Positions 40,488 to 48,807 of a DNA stretch of 64,000 nt are shown in pieces (the first letter of the stretch is position 1; every line of letters begins with the position of its first letter). The notes beneath the pieces are model-generated. The model had not been told where the DNA came from. It searched no databases and saw nothing but the letters and a program-made list of their open reading frames with translations. This DNA comes from Myxococcales bacterium (GTDB taxonomy: Bacteria; Myxococcota_A; Polyangia; Nannocystales; Nannocystaceae): NCBI GenBank assembly GCA_020633315.1, contig JACKDV010000001.1:62001-126000 (forward strand), written 5' to 3'. The position numbers were made by a program, and so were the translations under genes.

Positions 40488-42884
40488 ATGCACGCGCTGC
40501 TGCTCATCGCCGTCCTTGCGCCGGAGCCCGAGGCCGAGTCCCGACCGGTGGTCGATGGAGGGGCGGCCCCGGGCGAGGTGACGGGCGAGGGCGAGTCGAG
40601 CGGAGGGGCTGCAGGCGAGGGCGAGTCGAGCGACGCGGAGCCTGGTGAGGGTGAGGGCGAGGGCGAGGCGAGCGACGCGGAGCCCGGCGCCCACCAAGCC
40701 CCTCCCGAGGAGGTCGCGCCGCTCGAGGAGGTCAGCGCGGGCCCGGCCGCCCCCTCGGAGGAGGACGGCGAGGTGCGGACGGTGCGGGTGAGCGCCGATC
40801 CCCTGGGCGATGGCAGCGACCAGGACGTGTTCCGCTACGCGGCCGGGCGCACCACGGTGGACCGCGCCGAGATCCAGACCCGCGGCGCGGCCTCGTTCTC
40901 GGAGGCGCTCGACAAGATGCCGGGCGTGCGCTCGCTGGAGGGCATCGCGGGCGTGGGCAGCACCGCCACCAAGCTCAACGTGGGCGTGCGCGGGGCGGAT
41001 CCGCGGCTGTCCTCGAAGGCCACCGTGCTGCTCGACGGGGTGCCGCTGGCGATGGCGCCCTACGGTCAGCCCGAGCTGTCGCTGTTCCCGGTGTCGCTGT
41101 TCTCGATCGATCGCATCGACGCGGTGCGCGGCGGGGTCTCGGTGCGCTTCGGCCCGCAGACCTCGGGCGGCGTGTTCAACCTGATGACCAAGCCGATCCC
41201 GCGCGCTCCCGAGGCCTCGGTGACCGCCCGGGTGGACCAGTTCGGCCACGCGGTGATGGCCACCGGCTTCGGCACCACGGTGGATCGACTGGGGGTCTAC
41301 GTGGAGTACGCACCCCAGGCGGGTCGCAGCTTCCGGGACAACAGCGACGTCCACGTGGAGGCGGGGCTCGTCAAGCTGGCCTACGAGGCGAGCCCCCGGG
41401 TGACCCTGAGCTCCACCTCGCACCTCTACTGGGAGGACAGCGGGATCCCGGGCGGGCTGTCGCCCCAGGCGTACGCGGAGGATCGCTTCGGCACCACCCG
41501 TCCCAACGATCGCTTCCATGGCTGGCGCGCGGGCGAGGCGGTGGCGATGAGCGTGCGCCCGGCCCAGGGGCAAGAGCTGCAGCTGCACGGCTACTACAAC
41601 CACAGCGATCGCAGCACCGTGGTGGCCAACCAACCCGAGCGCACCATCCGGAGCCTCGATCGCGTGTACGACTCGCTGGGGGTCGAGCCCCGCTACGCGC
41701 TGCGCCTGGGCCGGGTGGAGGGGCGCCCCTACGCCGACCTGAGCGTGGGGGTCCGCGGGGCGCTCGAGCTGGCGTCGCTTCGGCGACGCGAGGTGCTGGC
41801 CTCCGATCCCACCATCCCCTGGGAGCAGCCCAGCGACGCCGACGCTCGCCTGGGGGCGCTGGCGGCCTACGTGGAGCAGGCCCACCACCTCGTCGACGAC
41901 CGGCTGGTGCTGCGCATGGGGATCCGCGGGGAGCTGTTCCGGGCATCGCGGCGCAACAACAACCTCACGGGGCCGAGCGCCGTGCTGTCGCAGACCTTCG
42001 CGGGGTTGGTGTCGTCGGCGTCGCTGTGGCTGTCGCCGATCGACGAGGTCTCGACCTTCGTGGGCTACTCGCGCTCGCTCGCCCCGCCCACCTTCGTGCA
42101 GCTGCAGGTGGCCACCGGCGCCTCGGGGACCACGGTGGAGACCGTCGACACCGTGGAGAGCGGGGTCCGCTTCGAGGACGTGGTGGGGCTGTGGGGCGAG
42201 AGCACGGCCTGGTTCCGCTCGATGCACAACCTGCGCGACATCGGGATCGAGACCGTGGACATCGTGGCCAACCGCGCGGTCGCGGGCGGCGTGGAGACGG
42301 AGGTGGGCTGGTCGCCCGGCGATCTGTGGGACGGCCTGGTGGGCTCCGAGCTCTACGCCGGACACGCCTACACCCGCAGCCGCATCCTCGAGGGCTCGGG
42401 GCGCGAGGGCAAGGAGCTGGCCTGGTACCCGCGCCACGAGGCGTGGGCGGGCGTGGCCTACTCGTTCCCGTGGCCGTGCAGCTTCCTGCCGGGGGTGGAG
42501 GGCTCGGACGATTGCCGGGCGCTCCAGGTGGGCACCGACGTGGAGTGGTCCGACACCCAGTTCTCGGACTACAACGACACGGTGGAGCAGTCGGCGACCG
42601 GGCACGTGGGGCTGATCCCCTCGTACACCCTGTGGGACGCCTACGCGCGCTTCGAGATGCTGCTGCCGCGCTACTGGGCGTTCAACCTCACGGTGGGGGT
42701 CAAGAACATCCTCGACGCCGAGTGGTTCTACCGCACCGACGACATCAACCTCGGCATCCTGCCCCAGCGACCGCGCACGGTGTACGTCACGCTGGACGTC
42801 AAGCACTGGTTCTTCGACGCCCAGCAGCGGGCCCAGGGGCGCCGCGATCGTCGTCGGGCGCGGCGACGGGGAGGCGAGTCGTAG
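40488..42884 (+). CDS. TonB-dependent outer-membrane receptor
   Basis: 798 residues. Short signal-like N-terminus (MHALLLIAVLAPEPEAESRP), a long Glu/Gly/Ala-rich linker (about 20-95, with GEGESSG-like repeats), then the plug domain from VRTVRVSADPLGDGSDQDVF (about 98) through SEALDKMPGVRSLEGIAGVG, LNVGVRGADPRLSSKATVLL, DGVPLAMAPYGQPELSLFPV and RIDAVRGGVSVRFGPQTSGG, and a 22-strand-type barrel ending in RTVYVTLDVKHWFFDAQ, followed by a basic tail. The plug has FecA/iron-siderophore-like phrasing. The ligand is unknown; the Fur-like site and the neighbouring siderophore-type enzymes point to iron. A cobalamin ligand is the alternative given the riboswitch 3 kb away. Its stop TAG shares one base with the next GTG start. 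Confidence 0.93.
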   Translation: MHALLLIAVLAPEPEAESRPVVDGGAAPGEVTGEGESSGGAAGEGESSDAEPGEGEGEGEASDAEPGAHQAPPEEVAPLEEVSAGPAAPSEEDGEVRTVRVSADPLGDGSDQDVFRYAAGRTTVDRAEIQTRGAASFSEALDKMPGVRSLEGIAGVGSTATKLNVGVRGADPRLSSKATVLLDGVPLAMAPYGQPELSLFPVSLFSIDRIDAVRGGVSVRFGPQTSGGVFNLMTKPIPRAPEASVTARVDQFGHAVMATGFGTTVDRLGVYVEYAPQAGRSFRDNSDVHVEAGLVKLAYEASPRVTLSSTSHLYWEDSGIPGGLSPQAYAEDRFGTTRPNDRFHGWRAGEAVAMSVRPAQGQELQLHGYYNHSDRSTVVANQPERTIRSLDRVYDSLGVEPRYALRLGRVEGRPYADLSVGVRGALELASLRRREVLASDPTIPWEQPSDADARLGALAAYVEQAHHLVDDRLVLRMGIRGELFRASRRNNNLTGPSAVLSQTFAGLVSSASLWLSPIDEVSTFVGYSRSLAPPTFVQLQVATGASGTTVETVDTVESGVRFEDVVGLWGESTAWFRSMHNLRDIGIETVDIVANRAVAGGVETEVGWSPGDLWDGLVGSELYAGHAYTRSRILEGSGREGKELAWYPRHEAWAGVAYSFPWPCSFLPGVEGSDDCRALQVGTDVEWSDTQFSDYNDTVEQSATGHVGLIPSYTLWDAYARFEMLLPRYWAFNLTVGVKNILDAEWFYRTDDINLGILPQRPRTVYVTLDVKHWFFDAQQRAQGRRDRRRARRRGGES

Positions 42885-43414
42885 TGCGACGGCGGAGCTG
42901 GTTTCGGCTGCACCAGTGGACCGGGCTGGGGGTGGCGCTGCTGCTGCTGCTGAGCGCGGCGACGGGGCTGGTGCTGCTGTTCCGCGACCAGCTCTCGCCG
43001 CCGCGACCGAGCGCGCCCGAGGTGGTGCGGCCGCTGCCGCTCGAGCAGCTGGTGGATCGGGCGGTGGCCGTCGGCGACGGCTCGCCCGCGACCGACATCG
43101 GCCTGCCGCAGGCGCCCGACCAGCCCTACACGGTGTGGCTGGACGACGATGCCGAGACCGAGGTGTACCTCGCGGGCGACGGGCGGGTGCTGGGCACGCG
43201 GCAGGGGGTCGCGGGGCTCACCCGGCTGCTGTTCCGGCTGCACACCGGCGAGCTGCTGGGCCCAGCCGGCACGCTGCTGATGCTGCTGGCCGGGCTGGGC
43301 CTGCTGATCCTGGTGGGCTCGGGGCTGAGCATGCTGTGGGCGCGCACGGTGGCCCGTCGCGGTCGCCGGCGCTCGGGGCCCCGCGGGGCGGACAAGGAAG
43401 GGGACACGCGATGA
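42884..43414 (+). CDS. PepSY-associated membrane protein
   Basis: 176 residues from GTG 42884, overlapping the receptor stop by one base. N-terminal WFRLHQWTGLGVALLLLLSA is the hallmark of PepSY-TM proteins (H of LHxWtG on the inner side), helix 1 about 11-31; an exported PepSY-like domain follows (LEQLVDRAVAVGDGSPATDI, YTVWLDDDAETEVYLAGDGR); then LLFRLHTGELLGPAGTLL, with the second conserved His, and helix 2 about 127-150 (MLLAGLGLLILVGSGLSMLW). Such short PepSY proteins sit next to TonB receptors and may reduce ferric siderophores in the periplasm or inner membrane. Basic C-terminus. Overlaps the next gene as ATGA. Confidence 0.88.
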   Translation: MRRRSWFRLHQWTGLGVALLLLLSAATGLVLLFRDQLSPPRPSAPEVVRPLPLEQLVDRAVAVGDGSPATDIGLPQAPDQPYTVWLDDDAETEVYLAGDGRVLGTRQGVAGLTRLLFRLHTGELLGPAGTLLMLLAGLGLLILVGSGLSMLWARTVARRGRRRSGPRGADKEGDTR

Positions 43415-44331
43415 GCACCATCCTCGACGAGCCATGGGCCGAGGGCCTGCAGATCCGCTTCGTGCTCGAGGAGATCCTCGATCGCCGCCGCTCCGAGCAC
43501 CAGGAGCTCATCATCGCGCAGACCGAGACCTACGGGCGCGCGCTGTTCATCGACGACCTGCTGCAATCCACCGAGGCCGACGAGGCCATGTACCACGAGC
43601 CGCTGGTGCACCCCGCGATGATCATCCACGGCGCCGCGCGTCGGGTGCTGGTGGGCGGCGCGGGAGAGGGGGCCTCGCTGCGCGAGCTGCTGCGACACCC
43701 CACGGTGGAGGAGGTGCTGGCCGTGGACCTCGATCCCACCATCGTGGAAGCCTGCCGCGAGCACCTGCCGAGCTGGAGCGACGGCGCCTTCGAGGATCCG
43801 CGGGTGACCCTGCGCATCGAGGACGTGCAGGCCACCCTGGCGCGGGACTCCGAGCCCTACGACGTGGTGCTGCTCGACGTGACCGACCCGGTGGAGGACG
43901 GGCCGGCGGTGGACCTGTTCACGGTGCGCTTCTTCGAGCGGGTGGCGGCGCGGCTGCACGACGACGGGATCGTGGTGCTGCAATCGGGCGAGCTCGATCC
44001 CTACGACCTCGGCTTCGCTCGCACCGTGCAGACCACCTTGCGGCAGGTGTTCCCCTGGACCCTGCCCATGGTGATCCACGTGCCCTCGTTCCACTGCATC
44101 TGGAGCATCACCCTCGCGGGCAAGCGCGCGCACGACCCCGTGCCGGCCGATCTCGAGGATCGCGTGGCGCGGCTGCCCGCGGAGCGGCTGCGGGCGTACT
44201 CGGCCGGGATCCACCGGGCCCTGGTCACCGCGCCACCGTGGGTGGAGCGCGGGCTGGCCGTGCCGGGGACGGTGCTCAGCGGCGAGGACGAGCGGCGGCT
44301 GGTCACCTTCCGCAAGGACGAGGGACCATGA
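43411..44331 (+). CDS. Aminopropyltransferase of the thermospermine/ACL5 type
   Basis: Transfers aminopropyl from decarboxylated SAM to a polyamine or agmatine. 306 residues. Signatures: TYGRALFIDDLLQSTEADEA, MYHEPLVHPAM (substrate Tyr/His), RRVLVGGAGEGASLRELLRH with E86 where spermidine synthases have Asp (GGGDGG), EVLAVDLDPTIVEACREHLP, WSDGAFEDPRVTLRIEDVQA and YDVVLLDVTDPVEDGPA. The GxGEG form and the DGAFEDPR phrase are those of plant ACL5 and Thermus agmatine/thermospermine synthases rather than classical SpeE. No SAM decarboxylase gene is in the window. Coupled by 4-base overlaps to the PepSY gene before and the ATP-grasp gene after, so its product is probably made for the same metallophore-related purpose. 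Confidence 0.88.
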   Translation: MSTILDEPWAEGLQIRFVLEEILDRRRSEHQELIIAQTETYGRALFIDDLLQSTEADEAMYHEPLVHPAMIIHGAARRVLVGGAGEGASLRELLRHPTVEEVLAVDLDPTIVEACREHLPSWSDGAFEDPRVTLRIEDVQATLARDSEPYDVVLLDVTDPVEDGPAVDLFTVRFFERVAARLHDDGIVVLQSGELDPYDLGFARTVQTTLRQVFPWTLPMVIHVPSFHCIWSITLAGKRAHDPVPADLEDRVARLPAERLRAYSAGIHRALVTAPPWVERGLAVPGTVLSGEDERRLVTFRKDEGP

Positions 44332-45365
44332 GCCTCGGCCGCACCAACCGACTGATCGTGGAGGCGGCCCGGCGCCTGGGCGTGCGGGCCGAGCCGCTCT
44401 CGGACGAGCCCTCCGACTACTTCCTGGTGCTGCGGGACGAGGCGCGGGCGGTGATCGTGAGCAAGACCCGCTCGCCCTTCCTCACCCAGGTGGCGCAGAC
44501 CCTCAGCAACAACAAGCACGTGTCGCGCGAGCACCTGCGATCCCAGGGGGTGGCCTGCGTGCCCGACCTGCTGGTGGACGGCGAGGACGTGGGGCCGGCG
44601 AGGGCGATGCTGCGCGAGCACGGCACGGTGGTGGTCAAGCCCAACTGGGGCAACCGCGGGCTGGGAGTGAGCGTGGGGATCCGTGACGAGGAGGCGCTGG
44701 CGCGGGCCTGTGCGCAGGCGCGGGCGCGGGACCTCGACGAGGAGGCGGTGGTCGAGCCGCAGGTGGAGGGGATCAACCTGCGGGTCGCGGTGATCGGGGG
44801 GCGGTGCTCGGCCGCGGCCGAGGTGCGGCGCCCGGTGCTGGTGGGCGACGGCGAGCGCAGCCCGGCCGCGCTGGTGGCCGCGCTCAACGAGGATGGGCGG
44901 CGCGGCGCGTGGCCCTACGACGGGCTCAGCCCCATCGATCGCATCGAGGTGGATCGCGAGCTGCGGCGGCTGCTCGCGCAGCACGGGGCGAGGCTGGACG
45001 AGCCGCTGCCGGCGGGGCAGCACATCGAGCTGGTCGGCGAGGAGATCGAGACCATCGATCGCAGCGACGAGCTGCACCCGGGGTGGGGCGAGCTGGCCGC
45101 TCGGGCGTGCGCGCTGCTGGGCGTGGACGTGGGCGGCGTGGATCTGCGGGGGCCGGCCGAGGCCTTCCGGCTGCCGCCACCGCAGCGCTGGGCTCCCGGT
45201 GCGGCGGGCCTGCTCGAGGTCAACGTGCTGCCCGCCCTGCACGTGCACGCGCTGCCCACCCACGGCACGGCGCGGCCGGTGTTCGAGGAGTTCGTGGCGT
45301 ACTGCCTGCAGCGACCGGGCGCGCCGCCTCCCCGGGCCGAGGTCGAGCTGGCGCGTAGGATCTAG
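44328..45365 (+). CDS. ATP-grasp ligase resembling cyanophycin-synthetase ATP-grasp domain
   Basis: 345 residues, ATG 44328 overlapping the previous stop (ATGA). ATP-grasp features: TLSNNKHVSREHLRSQGVAC (N-terminal entry as in CphA), TVVVKPNWGNRGLGVSVGIR (nucleotide lysine and Gly-rich loop), EAVVEPQVEGINLRVAVIGG, RRPVLVGDGERSPAALVAAL, and the metal-binding end GAAGLLEVNVLPALHVHALP. CphA-like ATP-grasp enzymes make amide bonds between carboxylates and amino acids or amines. The substrate is unknown; the neighbouring aminopropyltransferase suggests a polyamine nucleophile. It lacks the Mur-ligase half of cyanophycin synthetase, so it is not CphA itself. Convergent with the PilZ gene, 6 bases apart. 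Confidence 0.85.
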   Translation: MSLGRTNRLIVEAARRLGVRAEPLSDEPSDYFLVLRDEARAVIVSKTRSPFLTQVAQTLSNNKHVSREHLRSQGVACVPDLLVDGEDVGPARAMLREHGTVVVKPNWGNRGLGVSVGIRDEEALARACAQARARDLDEEAVVEPQVEGINLRVAVIGGRCSAAAEVRRPVLVGDGERSPAALVAALNEDGRRGAWPYDGLSPIDRIEVDRELRRLLAQHGARLDEPLPAGQHIELVGEEIETIDRSDELHPGWGELAARACALLGVDVGGVDLRGPAEAFRLPPPQRWAPGAAGLLEVNVLPALHVHALPTHGTARPVFEEFVAYCLQRPGAPPPRAEVELARRI

Positions 45366-45371
45366 GTCGGG

Positions 45372-48300
45372 CTACGGCTCGGGGTCGAGCTGCGCCAGCG
45401 CGGCGCGGTAGAGCTCGACCAGCTCGGGGGAGTCGTTGCCCCAGCGTCGAGAGGCCCTCCGCTCTCGTCGGCGCTGGCGGGAGTCCTTGCGGGGAGCGGC
45501 CTCGGGCTCGGGCTCGGTGGCAGCCTCGGGGCTCGCCTCGTCGGGCGTCTCCTTGGCGGTCGCGGCGGGCTTGTTGCGCCGGCGGACCCGGGCCAGCGCC
45601 GCCTGGAGGTCCTTGGAGAGCCGGGGGACCGAGGACTCCTCCGCGATCTCGGTGGTCGCGGGAGGGACGATCGCGGTGGGGATGTCGAGATCGTCGAGCG
45701 CGTCGAGATCGTCGAGGTCCAGCGGCGCGTGCTCGTCGTGGGCCGATGCGGGCGCCGGAACGGGCGAGGGCGTGGTGGCCCAGGTGGCCTCGGCGGGCGA
45801 GACGGCGGGATCGGCCGTCCAGGCCAGGCCCGCCCGGAGGTCGATCTGCACGGTGTGGCCGGTCTGTGTGGGCGACTCGAGCTCGGGGATCGGAATGCCC
45901 GCGGCGGCCGAGGCCTCGAGCTCCGCTGCGGCGATGAGGTCGTCCACGTGCATCACCATCGTGAAGCCGGTGACCGCGTCGTTGGGGGTCTCGGGCTCCG
46001 GCTCGAGCGGCGGCATGGGGATGTGCACCGCGATCTGGGTGTGATCGTCCTGGACCGGCTGGGCTACGCCATGGGCATCGTAGGTGTAGGCGTCGTCGTA
46101 GTCCTCGGCGTATTCGGTGCCGCCGTCGGCGTAGGCATCGTCGGCGTCGTAGGCATAGCCATCACCCGCCTCGCCGTCGTGCGAGTAGCCGTCTTCCTCG
46201 TCGTACCCGTCGGCCTCGTAGGCGCTGCCGTCGTGCGGGTAGCCGTCTTCGTCGTACCCGTCGGCCTCGTAGGCGCTACCGTCGTGCGGGTATCCATCGT
46301 CGTCGAAGCCACGGGTCTCGCCGTGGAAGGCGTCGTCGCCGTAGTGGTCACCCGCGGCGTAGCCCTCGCTCGCGTACCAGGTCGGGTCCCCTGGCTCGTA
46401 CGACGCATCGCCGTAGGTCTCCGCCCCCTCCGCGGGCCAGCGGTCGACCCCGGTGTCCTCGTGCTCGCGGCGGTCGAGGGCGTCGAGCCCCCAGTGGGTG
46501 GGGCCGGGCTGCGAGATGGTGGTCGACGTGGCCGCGGGCTGCACCGAGGTGCGATCCACCGCCTCCTGGACCTCGTCCTCGGGCGTCTCGGCCGAGCTCG
46601 TCTCCGTCTCGCTGGGGACCCGGAGCTGAGCCGAGATCGCCCGGGCGAGCGCCTCACCCAGCTCGAGCCGAGCCTCTGCGCCGTCCTCCTCGTCGTCGGA
46701 GATGGTCGCTCCGGATCCCCGCGGGGCATGGGGAAGCGAGGGATGGATGAGGGCCTCGTCGCCGAGCGGAGGCAGGGCGTACAGGCCCGAGACGGCCTCG
46801 AAGCTCACCGCGGCCTCGTCCTCCTCGATCGAGGGGAGCCCTCGCTCGCCGGCGGGCTCGGGCACGGGGGCGAAGGGATCGAAGGGCGATGCGTACTCGA
46901 GGTAGCCCCGCGGAGTCGAGTGCACGCGCGGGGCGTCGGCCGAGGTCACGCGGGGGCGATCCGAGGCTCCGTGGTCCCGCGACGAGCCCACCCGCGGCAT
47001 CTGGGAATCGAGCTCGTCGACCCGCGGGGCCTGCAGCTCGCCCGATGGCTCGCGTGGCCGCGAGTCGGGCTCGAGGCGCGTGTCGAGCTCGTCGTCGGTC
47101 CAGGCCTCGGCCCCCAGCAGCACGGGCTCGCTGGGTCGGGGAGGGGAGGGCACCCGCGGGATCGAGGAGGAGGAGGCGAGGCGCGTGTCGAGCTCGTCGT
47201 CGGCCCAGGCCTCGGCCCCCAGGGGCACGGGCTCGCTGGTTCGCGGAGGGATTGGGGGCAGCGACGTCGCGAGGCGAGTGTCGAGCTCGTCCTCGGTCCA
47301 TGCGTCGGCGCCCAAGGGGATGGCGGGACGGGGCTCGGGAGGCGAGGGAATCGGAGGCGTCGAGGAGGAGGCGAGATGGGTGTCGAGCTCGTCGTCGGTC
47401 CATGCGTCCACCCCGAGGCTCCCGCCGGGCTCGACCACGGTGTTCTCGTCGGCGGGCGTCGGGGCGATCATCGTGTGCTCCCAGCGAGGCTCGTCCAGCG
47501 GTGGCGGCAGCACCTGGTAGCTCACGGCCGGTGGCGTTCGGGTGGGCCGGGACAGGGCCGATGTGGGCGATGCGGGGGGCGTCGATGCAGAGGGGGAGCC
47601 GGTTGGAGGCGCTCCGGTCGTCGGCAGCGTGGGTTGTGAGGCCGACCGAACGTTGCGGTAGGGGCCCGATGGTGCGGCGGGGTACGAGCTGGACGGCGCG
47701 GCGGGGTACGAGCCGGACGGTGCGGCGGGGTACGAGCCGGACGGTGCGGCGGGGTACGAGCTGGACGGCGCGGCGGGGTACGAGCCGGACGATGCGGCGG
47801 GATACGAGTCGGCTGGGTATGCGCCGGACGGTACGGCGGGATACGACTCGGCTGGATATGCGCCGGAAGGCACGGCGGGATACGAGCCGGAAGGCACGGC
47901 GGGATACGAGCCGGAAGGCACGGCGGGATACGAGCCGGAAGGCACGGCGGGATACGAGCCGGAAGGCACGGCGGGATACGAGCCGGAAGGCACGGCTGGA
48001 TACGGACCCGACGGAGCGGCGGGATGCGATCCGGGAGGCACCGCGGGGTACGGACCCGACGGCACCGACGAGTGCGCGGCCGGACCGGGATACGGCTGGA
48101 TCGGCACGGACGAATGCCCCGGGGCAGGACCCTCGGGCACGAATGCCTGCGGCTGGATCGGCACGGACGAATGCCCCGGCGGAGCCTGGATCGGCACCGA
48201 CGAGTGGGCCGGCGCCTCGGTGGGCTGGATCGGCACCGACGAGGCATAGGCCGGGACCTCGAGGTGGGGCAGGCGGTCGAAGAACACGCAGGCCTGGCGG

Positions 48301-48641
48301 GCGAGGGCGGTGCGAACCTGCATGGTTCGCAGCACCTCCTCGAGCCAGTGTCGCGTCTCGCCGTCGAGCTGGACGAAGCGCAGCCCGAGCACGAAGCCCT
48401 CGCGGGTCCGCTTGCGCCGGACCACCACGGCGTCGAGGATCCGCGAGACCCCGCGGAAGCTCGATTCCACCCGGGTGTGCTGACGTGGCATCAGGGGAAC
48501 CCGGCTGAGCACCGCCATCCCGCCCAGGCTCAGGTCGACCAGCTCGCACTGCACGATCGCGTGCGGGCCGTGCTGCACGTAGGCATCCCCCCGAACCGCG
48601 ACCCTCGGGGACTGCCGTCTATCGTTGACGACTCGCATCAC
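45372..48641 (-). CDS. PilZ-domain protein with long repeat-rich tail (1089 residues)
   Basis: N-terminal PilZ domain, residues about 5-115: NDRRQSPRVAVRGDAYV carries the RxxxR-like c-di-GMP entry and ELVDLSLGGMAVLSR the (D/N)xSxxG motif, so cyclic-di-GMP binding is likely. The rest is disordered and built of nested repeats: SSVPIQP units (about 133-190), SYPAVPSG octads (about 195-330, over 20 units), AWTDDELDTRLASS units (about 405-535), GYPHDGSAYEADGYDEDGY units (about 770-840), an acidic Tyr-rich stretch, and a charged C-terminal segment with LQAALARVRRRNKPAATAKE. No membrane segment or signal peptide. Probably a cytoplasmic scaffold responding to c-di-GMP, for example in motility; that is inference. 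It interrupts what would otherwise be a continuous iron-uptake region. Confidence 0.85.
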   Translation of the reverse strand: MMRVVNDRRQSPRVAVRGDAYVQHGPHAIVQCELVDLSLGGMAVLSRVPLMPRQHTRVESSFRGVSRILDAVVVRRKRTREGFVLGLRFVQLDGETRHWLEEVLRTMQVRTALARQACVFFDRLPHLEVPAYASSVPIQPTEAPAHSSVPIQAPPGHSSVPIQPQAFVPEGPAPGHSSVPIQPYPGPAAHSSVPSGPYPAVPPGSHPAAPSGPYPAVPSGSYPAVPSGSYPAVPSGSYPAVPSGSYPAVPSGSYPAVPSGAYPAESYPAVPSGAYPADSYPAASSGSYPAAPSSSYPAAPSGSYPAAPSGSYPAAPSSSYPAAPSGPYRNVRSASQPTLPTTGAPPTGSPSASTPPASPTSALSRPTRTPPAVSYQVLPPPLDEPRWEHTMIAPTPADENTVVEPGGSLGVDAWTDDELDTHLASSSTPPIPSPPEPRPAIPLGADAWTEDELDTRLATSLPPIPPRTSEPVPLGAEAWADDELDTRLASSSSIPRVPSPPRPSEPVLLGAEAWTDDELDTRLEPDSRPREPSGELQAPRVDELDSQMPRVGSSRDHGASDRPRVTSADAPRVHSTPRGYLEYASPFDPFAPVPEPAGERGLPSIEEDEAAVSFEAVSGLYALPPLGDEALIHPSLPHAPRGSGATISDDEEDGAEARLELGEALARAISAQLRVPSETETSSAETPEDEVQEAVDRTSVQPAATSTTISQPGPTHWGLDALDRREHEDTGVDRWPAEGAETYGDASYEPGDPTWYASEGYAAGDHYGDDAFHGETRGFDDDGYPHDGSAYEADGYDEDGYPHDGSAYEADGYDEEDGYSHDGEAGDGYAYDADDAYADGGTEYAEDYDDAYTYDAHGVAQPVQDDHTQIAVHIPMPPLEPEPETPNDAVTGFTMVMHVDDLIAAAELEASAAAGIPIPELESPTQTGHTVQIDLRAGLAWTADPAVSPAEATWATTPSPVPAPASAHDEHAPLDLDDLDALDDLDIPTAIVPPATTEIAEESSVPRLSKDLQAALARVRRRNKPAATAKETPDEASPEAATEPEPEAAPRKDSRQRRRERRASRRWGNDSPELVELYRAALAQLDPEP
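46170..46315. repeat. Tandem acidic Tyr-rich repeat within the PilZ protein gene
   Basis: Codes for two or three consecutive DEDGYPHDGSAYEADGY-like units (17-18 residues) on the minus strand. The DNA is nearly identical between two units (CGTCGTACCCGTCGGCCTCG repeated). Confidence 0.7.
47050..47430. repeat. Four copies of a 50-60-base AWTDDELDTRLASS-coding unit
   Basis: Within the PilZ protein gene. Each unit codes for (G)AxAWxDDELDTRLxSS followed by a Pro-rich spacer of variable length. The minus-strand DNA shares TCGAGCTCGTCGTCGGTCCA or close variants. Confidence 0.75.
47865..47984. repeat. Five identical 24-base tandem repeats in the PilZ protein gene
   Basis: Unit GGAAGGCACGGCGGGATACG followed by AGCC, five perfect copies, plus a diverging sixth from 47985 and many imperfect copies across 47660-48060. 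Each unit codes for SYPAVPSG on the minus strand. Perfect identity marks recent slippage or unequal exchange, so copy number probably varies among strains. Confidence 0.93.
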
Positions 48642-48753
48642 CCATCACCGAGTGGATCGATGCTACCAGGCAGCGCGGGCGACGGTAGTGCTCATCCGTG
48701 GTTTCTCCCGGCACATCCGGCGACATCTCGGCGGGCACGGCGACTGGGGCCCA

Positions 48754-48778
48754 GGTCCCCCAATCCCGATCGGGGGCC
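48754..48778 (-). terminator. Weak hairpin downstream of the siderophore synthetase
   Basis: GGTCCCCC and GGGGGCC around AATCCCGATC form a 7-base-pair stem with one bulge in the 166-base gap between the synthetase stop and the PilZ gene start. It may end the synthetase transcript. The gap must also hold the PilZ gene promoter, which is not recognisable. Confidence 0.35.
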
Positions 48779-48807
48779 GCCGACCGCAGACGAGGTCGCA
48801 GCCTGCT

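Noticed and set aside
45729..47639. A long plus-strand frame opposite the PilZ gene rich in Val, Gly and Arg.
   Set aside because: It mirrors the repeats of the minus-strand gene and has no recognisable domain or ribosome binding site.
47660..48060. Regularly spaced repeats that could suggest a CRISPR array.
   Set aside because: Units are contiguous 24-mers in one reading frame coding for SYPAVPSG; there are no unique spacers and no cas genes.
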